Of a DNA stretch of 64,000 nt, positions 20,185 through 28,637 are shown one piece after another. This DNA is from Alteriqipengyuania halimionae (GTDB taxonomy: Bacteria > Pseudomonadota > Alphaproteobacteria > Sphingomonadales > Sphingomonadaceae). Each line of letters opens with the position of its first letter. The first letter of the stretch is position 1. The notes beneath the pieces are model-generated. The model made no database searches, was not told where the DNA came from, and was given only the letters and a program-made list of their open reading frames with translations. A program made the translations under genes and the position numbers. The stretch is taken from NCBI RefSeq assembly GCF_009827575.1, contig NZ_WTYR01000001.1:620001-684000 (forward strand), in the 5' to 3' direction.

Positions 20185-21350
20185 ACCAGCATTCCTTCTT
20201 CGATTCCTTCGGGGGTGATGCGGATCACATCACCGGGCGAGGGGGCATCGCCCACGCGAAACGGCGCGAAATCGGGAGCATGGCCGACGCCGCCCTTTTC
20301 CACCAGCACATCCTGCGCAACGCCGACCCGGCTTTGCAGCCATTCCCGACGAACCCGCGCAACTTCTCCGCGAAGCGCCTTGGCGCGTTGCTTGATTGTC
20401 GGCTTGTCCACTTGCGGCATCCGCGCAGCAGGCGTGCCGTGGCGCGGCGAGAAGGGGAAGATATGGCCATGCACGATCCCGATTTCGGGAATGATCGAGA
20501 GGTTGGCGGCATGCGCTTCCCCGCTCTCGGTCGGGAAGCCGGCGATCAGGTCGGCACCAAAGGCTATCTCGGGTCGACGCGCCTTGAGCCATTCGGCGAG
20601 GTTCAGGGCGTCGTGGCGCAAATGGCGACGTTTCATCCGTTTGAGAATCAGGTCGTCGCCATGTTGGAGCGAAAGGTGGACGTGCGGCATCATCCGGGGT
20701 TCGTGCGCGAGGAGATCGAGCAGCAGCCCGTCGAGTTCGATCCCGTCCACCGAGGACAGACGCAGGCGCCGGACTTGCGGAAGGCGGTCGAGGATCGCCT
20801 GGACAAGCGCGCCCAAGGGCGGAGTATCGGGCAGGTCGTGCCCCCAGCTGGTGACGTCGACCCCGGTCAGCACGATCTCTGCCGCGCCCCGGTCCAAGTG
20901 CCGTTCGATGTCGGCCACAACCGCATCGATCGGGCGCGAGCGGCTCGTACCGCGGCCCTGCGGGATGATGCAGAAGGTGCAGGAATGATCGCAGCCGTTC
21001 TGGATTTCGATGAAGGCGCGGGTGTGCTCGGGCGCAAGCACGCGTTCGGGCGCGACGTTCCAGCGCCGCGGATCGCGTTTCTCGGCATTGGGAACGAGCC
21101 CGTCGACTTCGGGCATGGCGGCGAGCGCTTCGCGTTCGGTTTCGGCCGCGCAGCCTGTCACCAGCAGCCGCGCCTCGGGATGGTCACGCCGCGCGCGGCG
21201 GATCGCCTGGCGGGTATGGCGAACCGCCTCGCTGGTGACGGCGCAGCTATTGATGACGACGAGATCGTCCTCGCGTGCCAGCAGGCTGCGGATTTCCTCG
21301 CTCTCGGCGATATTGAGCCGGCAACCCAGCGTGATCACTTGCGCGCCCAT
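20181..21350 (-). CDS. mtaB: tRNA t6A37 methylthiotransferase MtaB
   Basis: Radical SAM enzyme that adds a 2-methylthio group to t6A37 of tRNA. An N-terminal UPF0004 domain has Cys10, Cys36 and Cys67 for the second iron-sulfur cluster; the radical SAM triad Cys120, Cys124, Cys127 lies in GCDHSCTFCIIPQGRG; a TRAM-like domain ends the 389 aa protein. ATG 21350 overlaps the dapF stop by 1 nt. MtaB rather than MiaB or RimO is chosen from the GCRLN and SCAVT motifs. Confidence 0.92.
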   Translation of the reverse strand: MGAQVITLGCRLNIAESEEIRSLLAREDDLVVINSCAVTSEAVRHTRQAIRRARRDHPEARLLVTGCAAETEREALAAMPEVDGLVPNAEKRDPRRWNVAPERVLAPEHTRAFIEIQNGCDHSCTFCIIPQGRGTSRSRPIDAVVADIERHLDRGAAEIVLTGVDVTSWGHDLPDTPPLGALVQAILDRLPQVRRLRLSSVDGIELDGLLLDLLAHEPRMMPHVHLSLQHGDDLILKRMKRRHLRHDALNLAEWLKARRPEIAFGADLIAGFPTESGEAHAANLSIIPEIGIVHGHIFPFSPRHGTPAARMPQVDKPTIKQRAKALRGEVARVRREWLQSRVGVAQDVLVEKGGVGHAPDFAPFRVGDAPSPGDVIRITPEGIEEGMLV

Positions 21351-22177
21351 CACGCGGCTCCGAAAGCGGACGGATCGAAACTTCCGCGGAAACTCTCGAC
21401 GGCAGGGCCGCGCATCACGATCGCGCCGTCTTCTCCATAGGATATGGTCAGGCGACCGCCCGGCAGGTTTACCGTCGCGGTGCGCTCCGTCAGGCCGCGT
21501 TCGGCCGCGGCGACCAGGGCGGCGCAGGCACCGGTCCCGCAGGCGCGGGTCAGTCCGGCGCCGCGCTCCCACACGCGCAGTGAAATGTAGTCGCGCGCCT
21601 CGACGCTCGCGATGCCGACATTGATGCCTTCGGGGAACACCGGATCGTGTTCGATCTCGGGGCCGAGCGTGGCGAGATCGACCGCTTCGATATCGTCGAC
21701 GAAGAACACGACATGCGGATTGCCCACGTTGACAGCGAAGGGCTGTTCGAGCGGCCCCCAGGAAAGCGGCAGGGCCGAGCTGTCCATTGCGTAGTCGAGC
21801 GGAATGTCCTCCCACCCGAACCGCGGCTTGCCCATGGCGACCGCTGCACCGCCGCGTTCGGGCGTGACCGCGATGATCCCGCCCGCCGTTGCAACCCGTG
21901 CCTGCGCTCCGTGGAACAGGGCGACCGCGCGCGAGGCATTGCCGCAGGCTTCGACCTCGCCGCCATCGACATTCCAGATCCGCATTCGGAAGTCGGCGTC
22001 TTCATCTTCGTCGCGGGCGGCTTCGAGCACGATCAACTGGTCGCAGCCGATCCCGGTATGACGGTCGGCCAGCGCGGCGGCGAGCGCGCGATCGATCGCA
22101 ACACTCTCGTGCGCACGATGATCGATCACGACGAAGTCGTTACCGAGGCCGTGCATCTTGGTGAAATCGACACGCAT
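21350..22177 (-). CDS. dapF: Diaminopimelate epimerase
   Basis: Converts LL- to meso-diaminopimelate for lysine and peptidoglycan synthesis. The N-terminal KMHGLGNDFVVID motif and the two catalytic cysteines, in ACGNASRAV and GTGACAAL, are present. 275 aa, normal. Head of the dapF-mtaB-ftsY-yciB operon on this strand. Confidence 0.96.
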   Translation of the reverse strand: MRVDFTKMHGLGNDFVVIDHRAHESVAIDRALAAALADRHTGIGCDQLIVLEAARDEDEDADFRMRIWNVDGGEVEACGNASRAVALFHGAQARVATAGGIIAVTPERGGAAVAMGKPRFGWEDIPLDYAMDSSALPLSWGPLEQPFAVNVGNPHVVFFVDDIEAVDLATLGPEIEHDPVFPEGINVGIASVEARDYISLRVWERGAGLTRACGTGACAALVAAAERGLTERTATVNLPGGRLTISYGEDGAIVMRGPAVESFRGSFDPSAFGAA

Positions 22178-22261
22178 GACAGCGCGCGTCCTAGGCGTCC
22201 GCGCGGGTCAGGTCCAGCGTATGGAAAGGGGCAGCAGAGTACGGGGCAAGGCCGCGCGCGG

Positions 22262-23923
22262 TCAGGCCTCGCGCGACTTCCCGTCGCTAGCACCGTCGTC
22301 ATCCTGCGGCAGCTTCGCGAGGGCTGGCCCTTCGCCCCGCAGCAAGTCGAGCTTGCGCAGACGTTCTCGGATCGCTTCGGAGGGCTCAGGGCGCCCGTAG
22401 AGATAGCCCTGACCCTTGAACGTTCCGAGTCCGCGCAGCATGTCGAGCACTTCCTCGCTCTCGATTCCTTCGGCGGTGATCGGAAGGCCGAACCCTTCTC
22501 CCAAAGTACTGATCGCCTGCACGATTTTAACGCCTTCTTCGTCACGCGGGAGGTTACTGACGAAGCTGCGGTCGATCTTGATCCGGTCGAACGGCAGCGA
22601 ACGCAATTGCGACAGCGAGCTGTAGCCGGTGCCGAAATCGTCGAGGCTGACCGTAACGCCCTGGTTGCGCAGGCTGGTAACCAGCGAGCGCACGACGCCG
22701 ATATTCTCGTGCAGGCAGGTTTCGGTGATTTCGACATCGAGGCGATTGGCCGGGAAATTGCCTTCGATCAGCAATTTGAGCAAGCGCTGCGCGAACCACG
22801 GATCGCGCAATTGAACCGGCGAGATGTTGACCGATAGGGTAAGGCTGGAATCCCAGTCCTTGGCATCGAGCAGCGCCTTGCGGATCAGCTGTTCGGACAT
22901 TTCGCCGATCACGCCCAATTCTTCGGCGATCGGAATGAAGACATCCGGATTGACGAGACCAAGCTGCGGTGACTTCCAGCGCGCGAGCATTTCGAAACCG
23001 AGCAATTTTCCCGTCTCGACGTCGATCTGCTGCTCGTAATAGGGTTCGAATTCGCCTTCCTGCAGGCCACGGCGGATACCCGCTTCGAGCTGGCTGCGGA
23101 AGCGCAGTTCGCTTTCCATCTGGTGTTCGAACCAGAAGAAGCGGTTTCGTCCGTGCTTTTTCGAATGATACATTGCGATATCGGAGAAATGCATCAGCTT
23201 GCGCGCATCGATCCGCTCATCCGAATCCGGGAGGCCGGTGTCACTGCGGGCAATCCCGATCGAGGTGGTCACATCGAGCGTCAGCTTGCGATGTTCGATC
23301 GGCTGCGCGATGCTTTCGATCAGCTTGTTGGCAAACGCATCGACACGGTCGGTCCGGTCCCGATCGAAGGGAATGACGCAGGCAAATTCGTCGCCCCCGA
23401 GCCTCGCGACGAGGCCGCGATCGGGCAGGTGTTCGGCAATCCGCCGCGCGGTCTGGCGCAGCACCGTGTCGCCGGCAGCATGGCCGTTGACATCGTTGAC
23501 GTTCTTGAAATTGTCGAGATCGAGCATCAGGAACGCGACCGCTTCTCCGCGTCCGGCGGTTTCGGCGATCAGCTTGTCTGTCTGCTCGTTAATGGTGCGG
23601 CGGTTCAGGCACCCGGTCAGCGGATCGGTTTCCGCCAGGATGCGCGCCTGCTCCTCTGCCGCACGACGGACCTTCACCTCGTCCGACAATTCGCGATAGC
23701 GGCGCCAGCCGAAGATCACCAAGGCGATGTTGAGCAGCAGCGCATTGACCAGAATGACGTCGGGCCCCTCGAGACCGAACAGTCGCGCACGCACGATCTT
23801 GGGCAGCACCGCGCTGCCCGTGCCGACGAACATGATGATCGCCGCGACAGCAATCCCCAGCGCGACGACATCGTGCTCGGCGCGGCTATTGCTCGCCTCT
23901 TCCCGGTTGGTTTCTTCGCTCAA
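22262..23923 (-). CDS. Membrane GGDEF-EAL cyclic-di-GMP protein
   Basis: Bifunctional-type c-di-GMP enzyme. Two membrane helices (about residues 19-40 and 53-72) lead to a diguanylate cyclase domain with intact GGDEF at 176-180 and a phosphodiesterase domain whose signature reads EML (311-313) in place of EAL. NISPVQL, EITET, DDFGTGYSS (Asp428-Asp429), KIDRSF, AEGIE and QGYLYGRP are all kept, so phosphodiesterase activity is plausible. No RxxD inhibitory site is seen before GGDEF. TTG start with a strong AGGGGAG ribosome site. 553 aa. Confidence 0.9.
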   Translation of the reverse strand: MSEETNREEASNSRAEHDVVALGIAVAAIIMFVGTGSAVLPKIVRARLFGLEGPDVILVNALLLNIALVIFGWRRYRELSDEVKVRRAAEEQARILAETDPLTGCLNRRTINEQTDKLIAETAGRGEAVAFLMLDLDNFKNVNDVNGHAAGDTVLRQTARRIAEHLPDRGLVARLGGDEFACVIPFDRDRTDRVDAFANKLIESIAQPIEHRKLTLDVTTSIGIARSDTGLPDSDERIDARKLMHFSDIAMYHSKKHGRNRFFWFEHQMESELRFRSQLEAGIRRGLQEGEFEPYYEQQIDVETGKLLGFEMLARWKSPQLGLVNPDVFIPIAEELGVIGEMSEQLIRKALLDAKDWDSSLTLSVNISPVQLRDPWFAQRLLKLLIEGNFPANRLDVEITETCLHENIGVVRSLVTSLRNQGVTVSLDDFGTGYSSLSQLRSLPFDRIKIDRSFVSNLPRDEEGVKIVQAISTLGEGFGLPITAEGIESEEVLDMLRGLGTFKGQGYLYGRPEPSEAIRERLRKLDLLRGEGPALAKLPQDDDGASDGKSREA

Positions 23924-24003
23924 TCCGAGCTCCCCTGAATTCCGATTTCGGGAGCTAGGGCAACTCGGTTGAATTTAGGTTAACCACCGGCAACCTCTGG
24001 GAA

Positions 24004-24942
24004 CTATTTGAGCAGCCCGATCTCCCGCAAACGCTGCTTGAGATAGTCGTCGGCGGTGATCGATACGGGGTATCGATCGGGGTTTTCCTCGGTGATGCAC
24101 TGGGGCAGCGTTTCGAATTTGTAATCGCTGCGCAAGTGGAGGAAAAACGGCATCGAATAGCGGCTGTGGCGCGCGCGTTCGCCCGAGGGATTGATCACCC
24201 GGTGCGTGGTCGATGGCAGATAATGGTTGGTCAGACGCTGGAGCATGTCGCCGACATTGATCGCCAGCGCGCCGTCGGGCGGCGACACGTCGAGCCATTC
24301 GCCCTGGCGCGTTTTCAACTGCAAGCCGGCTTCCTCGGCACCGAGCAGCAGCGTGATCAGGTTGATGTCTTCATGTGCTCCGGCGCGGATCGCACCTTCC
24401 TCGGCAGCGTCGCCGAGTGGCGGGTAGTGGAGCAGGCGCATCACCGAATTGCCGTCCTCGATCGGGCCTTCGAACCAATGCTCGTCGAGCCCCAGATAGC
24501 CCGCGATGCGCGAGAGGATCTTCGCGCCGGTCGCGTCGAAGGCTGCGAACAGCGCTTCCATCGTTTCGCGGAAGCCTTCCGGGGCTTCGGGCCAGACGTT
24601 GTTCGGCTGATCGTCGGCCAGCGGATGGCCATCCGGGAGGTCGCGCCCTACATGCCAGAACTCCTTGAGATCGTGCGCCTTGGCGTCCTTTGCGATCTCG
24701 GTTCCGAACGGGGTGTAGCCGCGCGCCCCGGCAAGGCCTTCGAGGAAATACTTCTGCTTCTCATCGCGCGGCCGGTCGAAGAACTCCGCCGTCAGTTTCC
24801 ATGCCCGGTCGATCAGCTCGCGATCGATGCCGTGATCCTTCACCATGGCGAAGCCGAAAGTGCGGAAACTGTTGCCGATATCCTGGGAGAAATCTTCGGC
24901 GGGCGCTTCGAGCGAGAGGACGGGCAGGGAGGTGAGGGGCAT
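24004..24942 (-). CDS. Isopenicillin N synthase-family 2OG-Fe(II) oxygenase
   Basis: Non-heme iron dioxygenase of the IPNS / 2OG-FeII superfamily; physiological substrate unknown, and not evidence of antibiotic synthesis. The iron site HED and distal His (THRVINP) and the RxS 2-oxoglutarate/carboxylate motif (RHSRYSMPFF) are present, plus the N-terminal DIOX_N region. ATG 24942 is preferred; a TTG at 24960 would add six residues. 312 aa. It is divergent from the EVE-domain gene. Confidence 0.85.
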   Translation of the reverse strand: MPLTSLPVLSLEAPAEDFSQDIGNSFRTFGFAMVKDHGIDRELIDRAWKLTAEFFDRPRDEKQKYFLEGLAGARGYTPFGTEIAKDAKAHDLKEFWHVGRDLPDGHPLADDQPNNVWPEAPEGFRETMEALFAAFDATGAKILSRIAGYLGLDEHWFEGPIEDGNSVMRLLHYPPLGDAAEEGAIRAGAHEDINLITLLLGAEEAGLQLKTRQGEWLDVSPPDGALAINVGDMLQRLTNHYLPSTTHRVINPSGERARHSRYSMPFFLHLRSDYKFETLPQCITEENPDRYPVSITADDYLKQRLREIGLLK

Positions 24943-25001
24943 TGGAAAAGTCCGATTCAACTGGCTATGCTCGGCCCCATAGCACTTCAGAGAGGAAATT
25001 C

Positions 25002-25442
25002 ATGAGCAATTTGCCCGACGATGCGAACGTGCGGCCGCGCTATTGGCTGATGAAGTCCGAACCGTTCGAATATTCATGGGACGATCTGGTCGCGGAGAAG
25101 GAAGGCGTTTGGAGCGGCGTGCGCAATCACAAGGCGAAGAACAATCTCGCGGAGATGGAAGTGGGCGAACAGGCGTTCTTCTACCATTCGCGCGAGGGGC
25201 TCGAGATCGTCGGCATTTGCGAAATCAGCGAATCCGGGATTCTCGATCCCACCGACGAGACCGGCAAATGGGCGGCGGTGAAGGTCGTGCCGAAAACCAA
25301 ACTGCCGCATGCCGTTTCGCTCAAGCAGATCAAGGCCGAGCCCAAGCTCGCCGATTGCGAACTGGTGCGCTATTCGCGGCTTTCGGTGGCGGAGATAAAG
25401 CCCGACGAATGGTCGATGATCTGCGCGCTGGCCGGAATCTGA
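25002..25442 (+). CDS. EVE domain protein
   Basis: Small PUA-like-fold protein of the EVE family, thought to bind modified nucleobases in RNA or DNA; function here unknown. The start of the domain, YWLMKSEPFEYSWDDL, and GVRNHKAKNNL and VGEQAFFYHS are characteristic. AGAGGAA at 24991-24997 sets the ATG at 25002 (146 aa); an in-frame ATG at 24942 would be unsupported. Confidence 0.9.
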   Translation: MSNLPDDANVRPRYWLMKSEPFEYSWDDLVAEKEGVWSGVRNHKAKNNLAEMEVGEQAFFYHSREGLEIVGICEISESGILDPTDETGKWAAVKVVPKTKLPHAVSLKQIKAEPKLADCELVRYSRLSVAEIKPDEWSMICALAGI

Positions 25443-25474
25443 CCGCGCCATAGCCTCCATCCGTCCTGCGTTCG

Positions 25475-25500
25475 GGACAGAACTCCGGCAAGCTTCGTTG
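25475..25500 (+). promoter_or_regulatory. Weak candidate EcfG-type promoter before the SDR gene
   Basis: GGGAC, 17 nt, CGTT. The alphaproteobacterial general stress sigma factor EcfG recognises GGAAC-N16/17-CGTT, so this has one mismatch in the -35 element. It lies 30 nt upstream of the SDR start and could give stress induction. Weak on its own. Confidence 0.3.
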
Positions 25501-25529
25501 GACGGGGCAACAAGCAACGGAGTTTTCGA

Positions 25530-26279
25530 ATGAACAGGTTTGATGGAAAGACCGTCCTTATCACGGGCGGCACGAGCGGTTTCGGGCTTTCGGCGGCAAA
25601 AAGCATCGCTGAAGAGGGCGGGACCGTCGCCGTTACGGGGATGAGCGAAGATCACCTCCAGGATGCCCGCGACGCCTTGCCCGATGGCACAATGGTGCTG
25701 AAGAACGATGCCTCCGATCCCGATGCCGCGACCGAGCTCGCTGAGAAGGTGAAATCCGAACTCGGCTCGCTCGACGGGCTGTGGCTCAACGCCGGTTACG
25801 GCGCGTTCCGCCCCAACCAGAAGAACGACGCGGAATTCTTCGATGAAATCATGAACACCAACGTTCGCGGCCCGGTGCTCCAGATGGCGCAGCTGATGGA
25901 TGCGGTGGCGGATAATGGCGCGGTGCTGCTGACCTCGTCGGTAGCTCCCTACCTGGGGCAGGCCAATGGCGCTGTGTATGCAGCGACCAAGGCGGCCTGC
26001 CTCGCGCTCGCGCGGTCCTGGTCCGGCGCGATGGCCGATCGCGGCGTGCGCGTGAACTCGGTCGCGCCCGGTCCGATCGATACCAATTTCATGGAAGGCC
26101 TCGGCCTGTCCGATGAAAAGAAGGAGAAATTCGTCGAACAGATCAAGGAACAGGTCCCGCTCGGTCGCTTCGGATCGTCGGACGAGGTCGCGAATGTCGC
26201 GCTCTTTCTGCTGTCGGACGCTGCAAGTTACGTCACCGGCTCGGAGTATTTCGTCGATGGCGGGCTAACCAAACGCTGA
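25530..26279 (+). CDS. SDR family oxidoreductase
   Basis: Short-chain dehydrogenase/reductase, NAD(P)-dependent; substrate unknown. The nucleotide loop TGGTSGFGLSAA and the catalytic YAATK motif with upstream Ser (LLTSSVAPY) are present, plus NAGYG. 249 aa, classical length. An ACGGAG ribosome site precedes the ATG. It lies between an EVE protein and CsbD and may be stress-related, but this rests on position only. Confidence 0.9.
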   Translation: MNRFDGKTVLITGGTSGFGLSAAKSIAEEGGTVAVTGMSEDHLQDARDALPDGTMVLKNDASDPDAATELAEKVKSELGSLDGLWLNAGYGAFRPNQKNDAEFFDEIMNTNVRGPVLQMAQLMDAVADNGAVLLTSSVAPYLGQANGAVYAATKAACLALARSWSGAMADRGVRVNSVAPGPIDTNFMEGLGLSDEKKEKFVEQIKEQVPLGRFGSSDEVANVALFLLSDAASYVTGSEYFVDGGLTKR

Positions 26280-26314
26280 CTGGCGCAAGCCAGCCTCGTT
26301 CTGGCGCTGATCGC

Positions 26315-26339
26315 GAAACTTTCCCCTAGTTGGCCCGTT
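26315..26339 (+). promoter_or_regulatory. Candidate EcfG (general stress sigma) promoter of csbD
   Basis: GAAAC at 26315-26319, 16 nt, CGTT at 26336-26339. The -10 element is exact and the -35 has one mismatch to GGAAC. CsbD-type genes are often part of the alphaproteobacterial general stress response, which makes the match meaningful. Transcription would start about 45 nt before the csbD ATG. Confidence 0.5.
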
Positions 26340-26389
26340 TCTATTTCACAACGCGGCAATCAAGCCGTTTGATCTGGAAGGAAATTATC

Positions 26390-26560
26390 ATGGGCGAACT
26401 TACCGAAAAAGTGAAAGGCAACGTCAACGAAGCCGCCGGCGAACTGAAGCAGAAGTCGGACAATCCCGAAACGCGCGCCGAAGGCCGCGAGCAGGAAACC
26501 AAGGGCAAGGCCCAGCAGTTCAAGGGCGAAGTCGAAGGCAAGCTCGGCAACGACGTCTGA
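26390..26560 (+). CDS. CsbD family stress protein
   Basis: Small, very hydrophilic general-stress protein of unknown molecular function. 56 aa of alternating charged residues with the family pattern GELTEKVKGNVNEAAGELK and a second KGKAQQFKGEVEGK repeat. A GGAAGGAAA ribosome site sits before ATG 26390. An EcfG-like promoter lies upstream and a strong terminator just downstream, so it is probably a single-gene transcript. Confidence 0.92.
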   Translation: MGELTEKVKGNVNEAAGELKQKSDNPETRAEGREQETKGKAQQFKGEVEGKLGNDV

Positions 26561-26577
26561 TCGAAGCCAATCAATCG

Positions 26578-26612
26578 AAAAAGGCCGTCTCCTTATCGGA
26601 GGCGGCCTTTTT
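26578..26612 (+). terminator. Rho-independent terminator after csbD
   Basis: AAGGCCGTCTCC, loop TTAT plus one base, then GGAGGCGGCCTT followed by TTT. The 12 bp stem has one T-G wobble. It lies 18 nt after the csbD stop, between convergent genes, and the A-run before the stem makes it work in both directions. Confidence 0.85.
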
Positions 26613-26631
26613 CGTGTGCGCTCATTGGTCT

Positions 26632-28308
26632 CTAGTTCTTGTCTCGTAGCGCGCTGAGCTTGAGACCCGAAGCGGCGAGGTTCTCGATCTCGGTGCGGCA
26701 GTGAATGAGGCGCAGGCCCTTGAGCGATGCGGCCACGGTCAACGCATCATCGAAACCCGGATTGTCGTCGACCGTGGCGGTCCACGCACCGAACGCTTCG
26801 CCGAACTTGGCGAAATCGGGATTGGCGAGCGACGTGCCGGAAACGCGCGCCGGGAAATCGCGCTCCTGATGCATCCGGATCGTGCCGTACACGCCGTTGT
26901 CGATCACCAGCACGAGCAGATCGACGCCCAGCGCAGCGGCAGTCGCCAGTTCTTGCCCATTCATCATGAAATCGCCATCTCCTGCCACCGCGACCACGCT
27001 GCGATCGGGGAAGCGGCGCGCGGCCGCAACGGCTGCCGGGACGCCATAGCCCATCGCCCCGGCGGTGGGAGCGAGCTGGGAGGGATAGCCTTCGTAGGGC
27101 CAGTAGCGGTGCCACCAGCCCGAGAAATTGCCGGCGCCATTGCAAACGATGGTATCGGCCGGAAAACGGTCGCGCATGGTCTTTACCGCCAGTGCGAGGT
27201 CGAGCCCGCGCTCGCCGCTGCTGTCGGGCGTAGACCAAGCCAGCCATTCGTCGTGGGCCTGCTTGCCGGCATCGAAATCGATCACATCGTCGGCCATCAG
27301 AGCGGCGCTTTCGGCAAATTCTGCCATGTCAGCGCAGATTGAGAGATCGGTGCGATAGACCCGTCCCAATTCTTCGGGATCGGGATGCACGTGAACCAGC
27401 GTCTGTCCGGGATGATTGGGCGTGATAAGCTCGTACCCGTCGGTGGTCGCTTCGCCGAGCCGCGCGCCGACCGCAATCACGAGATCGGCATCCTTCACCC
27501 GCTGGACGAGCTTCGGATTTGGCCCGTAGCCGAGATTGCCGGCCCAGACCGCGCTCGAATTGGGAATAGCGTCCTGCCGCCGGAAGGCTCCTGCGACGGG
27601 CAGGCCGATCTGTTCGGCGAAGGCCGTGAAGTGCTCGCGCGCCTTGGCGTTCCAGCCTGCGCCGCCGACAATCGCGATCGGCGCGGCGGCGTCGGTCAGC
27701 ATCGCCATCAGCGTGCCCATCGCATCGGGGCAGGCGGCCTGGGCCGGGCGCATGACGGCGGGGCGAGGGACGATGCCGTATACTTCTTCGCGCAGCATGT
27801 CTTCGGGCAGGGCGAGCACCACGGGGCCGGGGCGACCGGCGATCGCCGTGCTCCAGGCGCGCGCGATATATTCCGGGATCCGGCCAGCATCGTCGATCCG
27901 CGCGGCCCATTTCGCCATCGGCCCGAACACCGCCTGGAGGTCGAGCTCCTGAAACCCTTCGCGATCGCGCATGCCGCGATCGACATCGCCGACGAACAGG
28001 ATCATCGGCTGCGAGTCCTGATGCGCGACGTGCACGCCGATGCTGGCATTGGTCGCACCCGGACCTCGTGTGACGAAGCACATGCCGGGGCGGCCGGTCA
28101 TCGCGCCGTCGGCGCAGGCCATATAGGCCGCGCCACCTTCCTGGCGGCAGACGACCGTATCGATCGCGGGCACGTCGTGGAGCCCGTCGAGCACGGCGAG
28201 AAAGCTCTCGCCGGGGACGGTGAATACGCGATCGCAGCCTTGTTCGACGAGACAATCGACCAGCAGGCGGCCGGCATGGGAAGGTGAGGGGGTTGGGTGG
28301 TCAGTCAT
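26632..28308 (-). CDS. Acetolactate synthase-like thiamine diphosphate enzyme
   Basis: ThDP-dependent enzyme of the acetolactate synthase large-subunit family; reaction not certain. The catalytic glutamate is in VVCRQEGGAAYMA (Glu57). The ThDP motif runs from GDGDFMMNGQEL to DNGVYGT at about residues 440-475. 558 aa, three usual domains. No small regulatory subunit gene is adjacent, so it may be a catabolic or orphan family member, not the biosynthetic IlvB. It is convergent with csbD and divergent from a small ORF. Confidence 0.85.
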   Translation of the reverse strand: MTDHPTPSPSHAGRLLVDCLVEQGCDRVFTVPGESFLAVLDGLHDVPAIDTVVCRQEGGAAYMACADGAMTGRPGMCFVTRGPGATNASIGVHVAHQDSQPMILFVGDVDRGMRDREGFQELDLQAVFGPMAKWAARIDDAGRIPEYIARAWSTAIAGRPGPVVLALPEDMLREEVYGIVPRPAVMRPAQAACPDAMGTLMAMLTDAAAPIAIVGGAGWNAKAREHFTAFAEQIGLPVAGAFRRQDAIPNSSAVWAGNLGYGPNPKLVQRVKDADLVIAVGARLGEATTDGYELITPNHPGQTLVHVHPDPEELGRVYRTDLSICADMAEFAESAALMADDVIDFDAGKQAHDEWLAWSTPDSSGERGLDLALAVKTMRDRFPADTIVCNGAGNFSGWWHRYWPYEGYPSQLAPTAGAMGYGVPAAVAAARRFPDRSVVAVAGDGDFMMNGQELATAAALGVDLLVLVIDNGVYGTIRMHQERDFPARVSGTSLANPDFAKFGEAFGAWTATVDDNPGFDDALTVAASLKGLRLIHCRTEIENLAASGLKLSALRDKN

Positions 28309-28436
28309 GGGACAAGCGCTCTACCGATCCCGGCGAAAGGCGCAATTGCCGACGTGTTTTGTCCCATCATCGGTCAGTTGGGAAAAACCCGAAAGCGCGC
28401 GGGACTTTATGCCTAACAAATGGTTAACACGAGACC

Positions 28437-28637
28437 ATGACGAATCGCCGCGCCCTGGTCCTGACCGACGAATCCCGCCGCCATCCCTTCAGGGCCTCGC
28501 TGCCGCCGCATGTCTGCCGCATGCCCAGTCCTACGCACCTGACGGCCACCCGCCCATGGCTCACCCGCGAGGACGCGCGGACTTTCGTGCATTTCTACGC
28601 GGCGTTCTTCGTCGCCACGCTGCTCTACATCTACTGA
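28437..28637 (+). CDS. Small hypothetical protein with a C-terminal membrane segment
   Basis: Possible 66 aa protein: a basic N-terminal half, then a hydrophobic end (FVHFYAAFFVATLLYIY) that could be one membrane helix. There is no strong ribosome site and no recognised family. Its last 7 nt overlap the end of the convergent MFS gene. It fills an otherwise empty 325 nt gap, which is the main reason to consider it real. Confidence 0.4.
   Translation: MTNRRALVLTDESRRHPFRASLPPHVCRMPSPTHLTATRPWLTREDARTFVHFYAAFFVATLLYIY

Noticed and set aside
19348..20988. Long plus-strand frame opposite ftsY and mtaB
   Set aside because: Antisense shadow of two clear genes with catalytic motifs; typical artefact of high GC codon usage.
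24004..24942. Idea that the IPNS-like gene marks a beta-lactam biosynthesis cluster
   Set aside because: No ACV synthetase or related genes nearby; the family is mostly general 2OG or ACC-oxidase-like enzymes.
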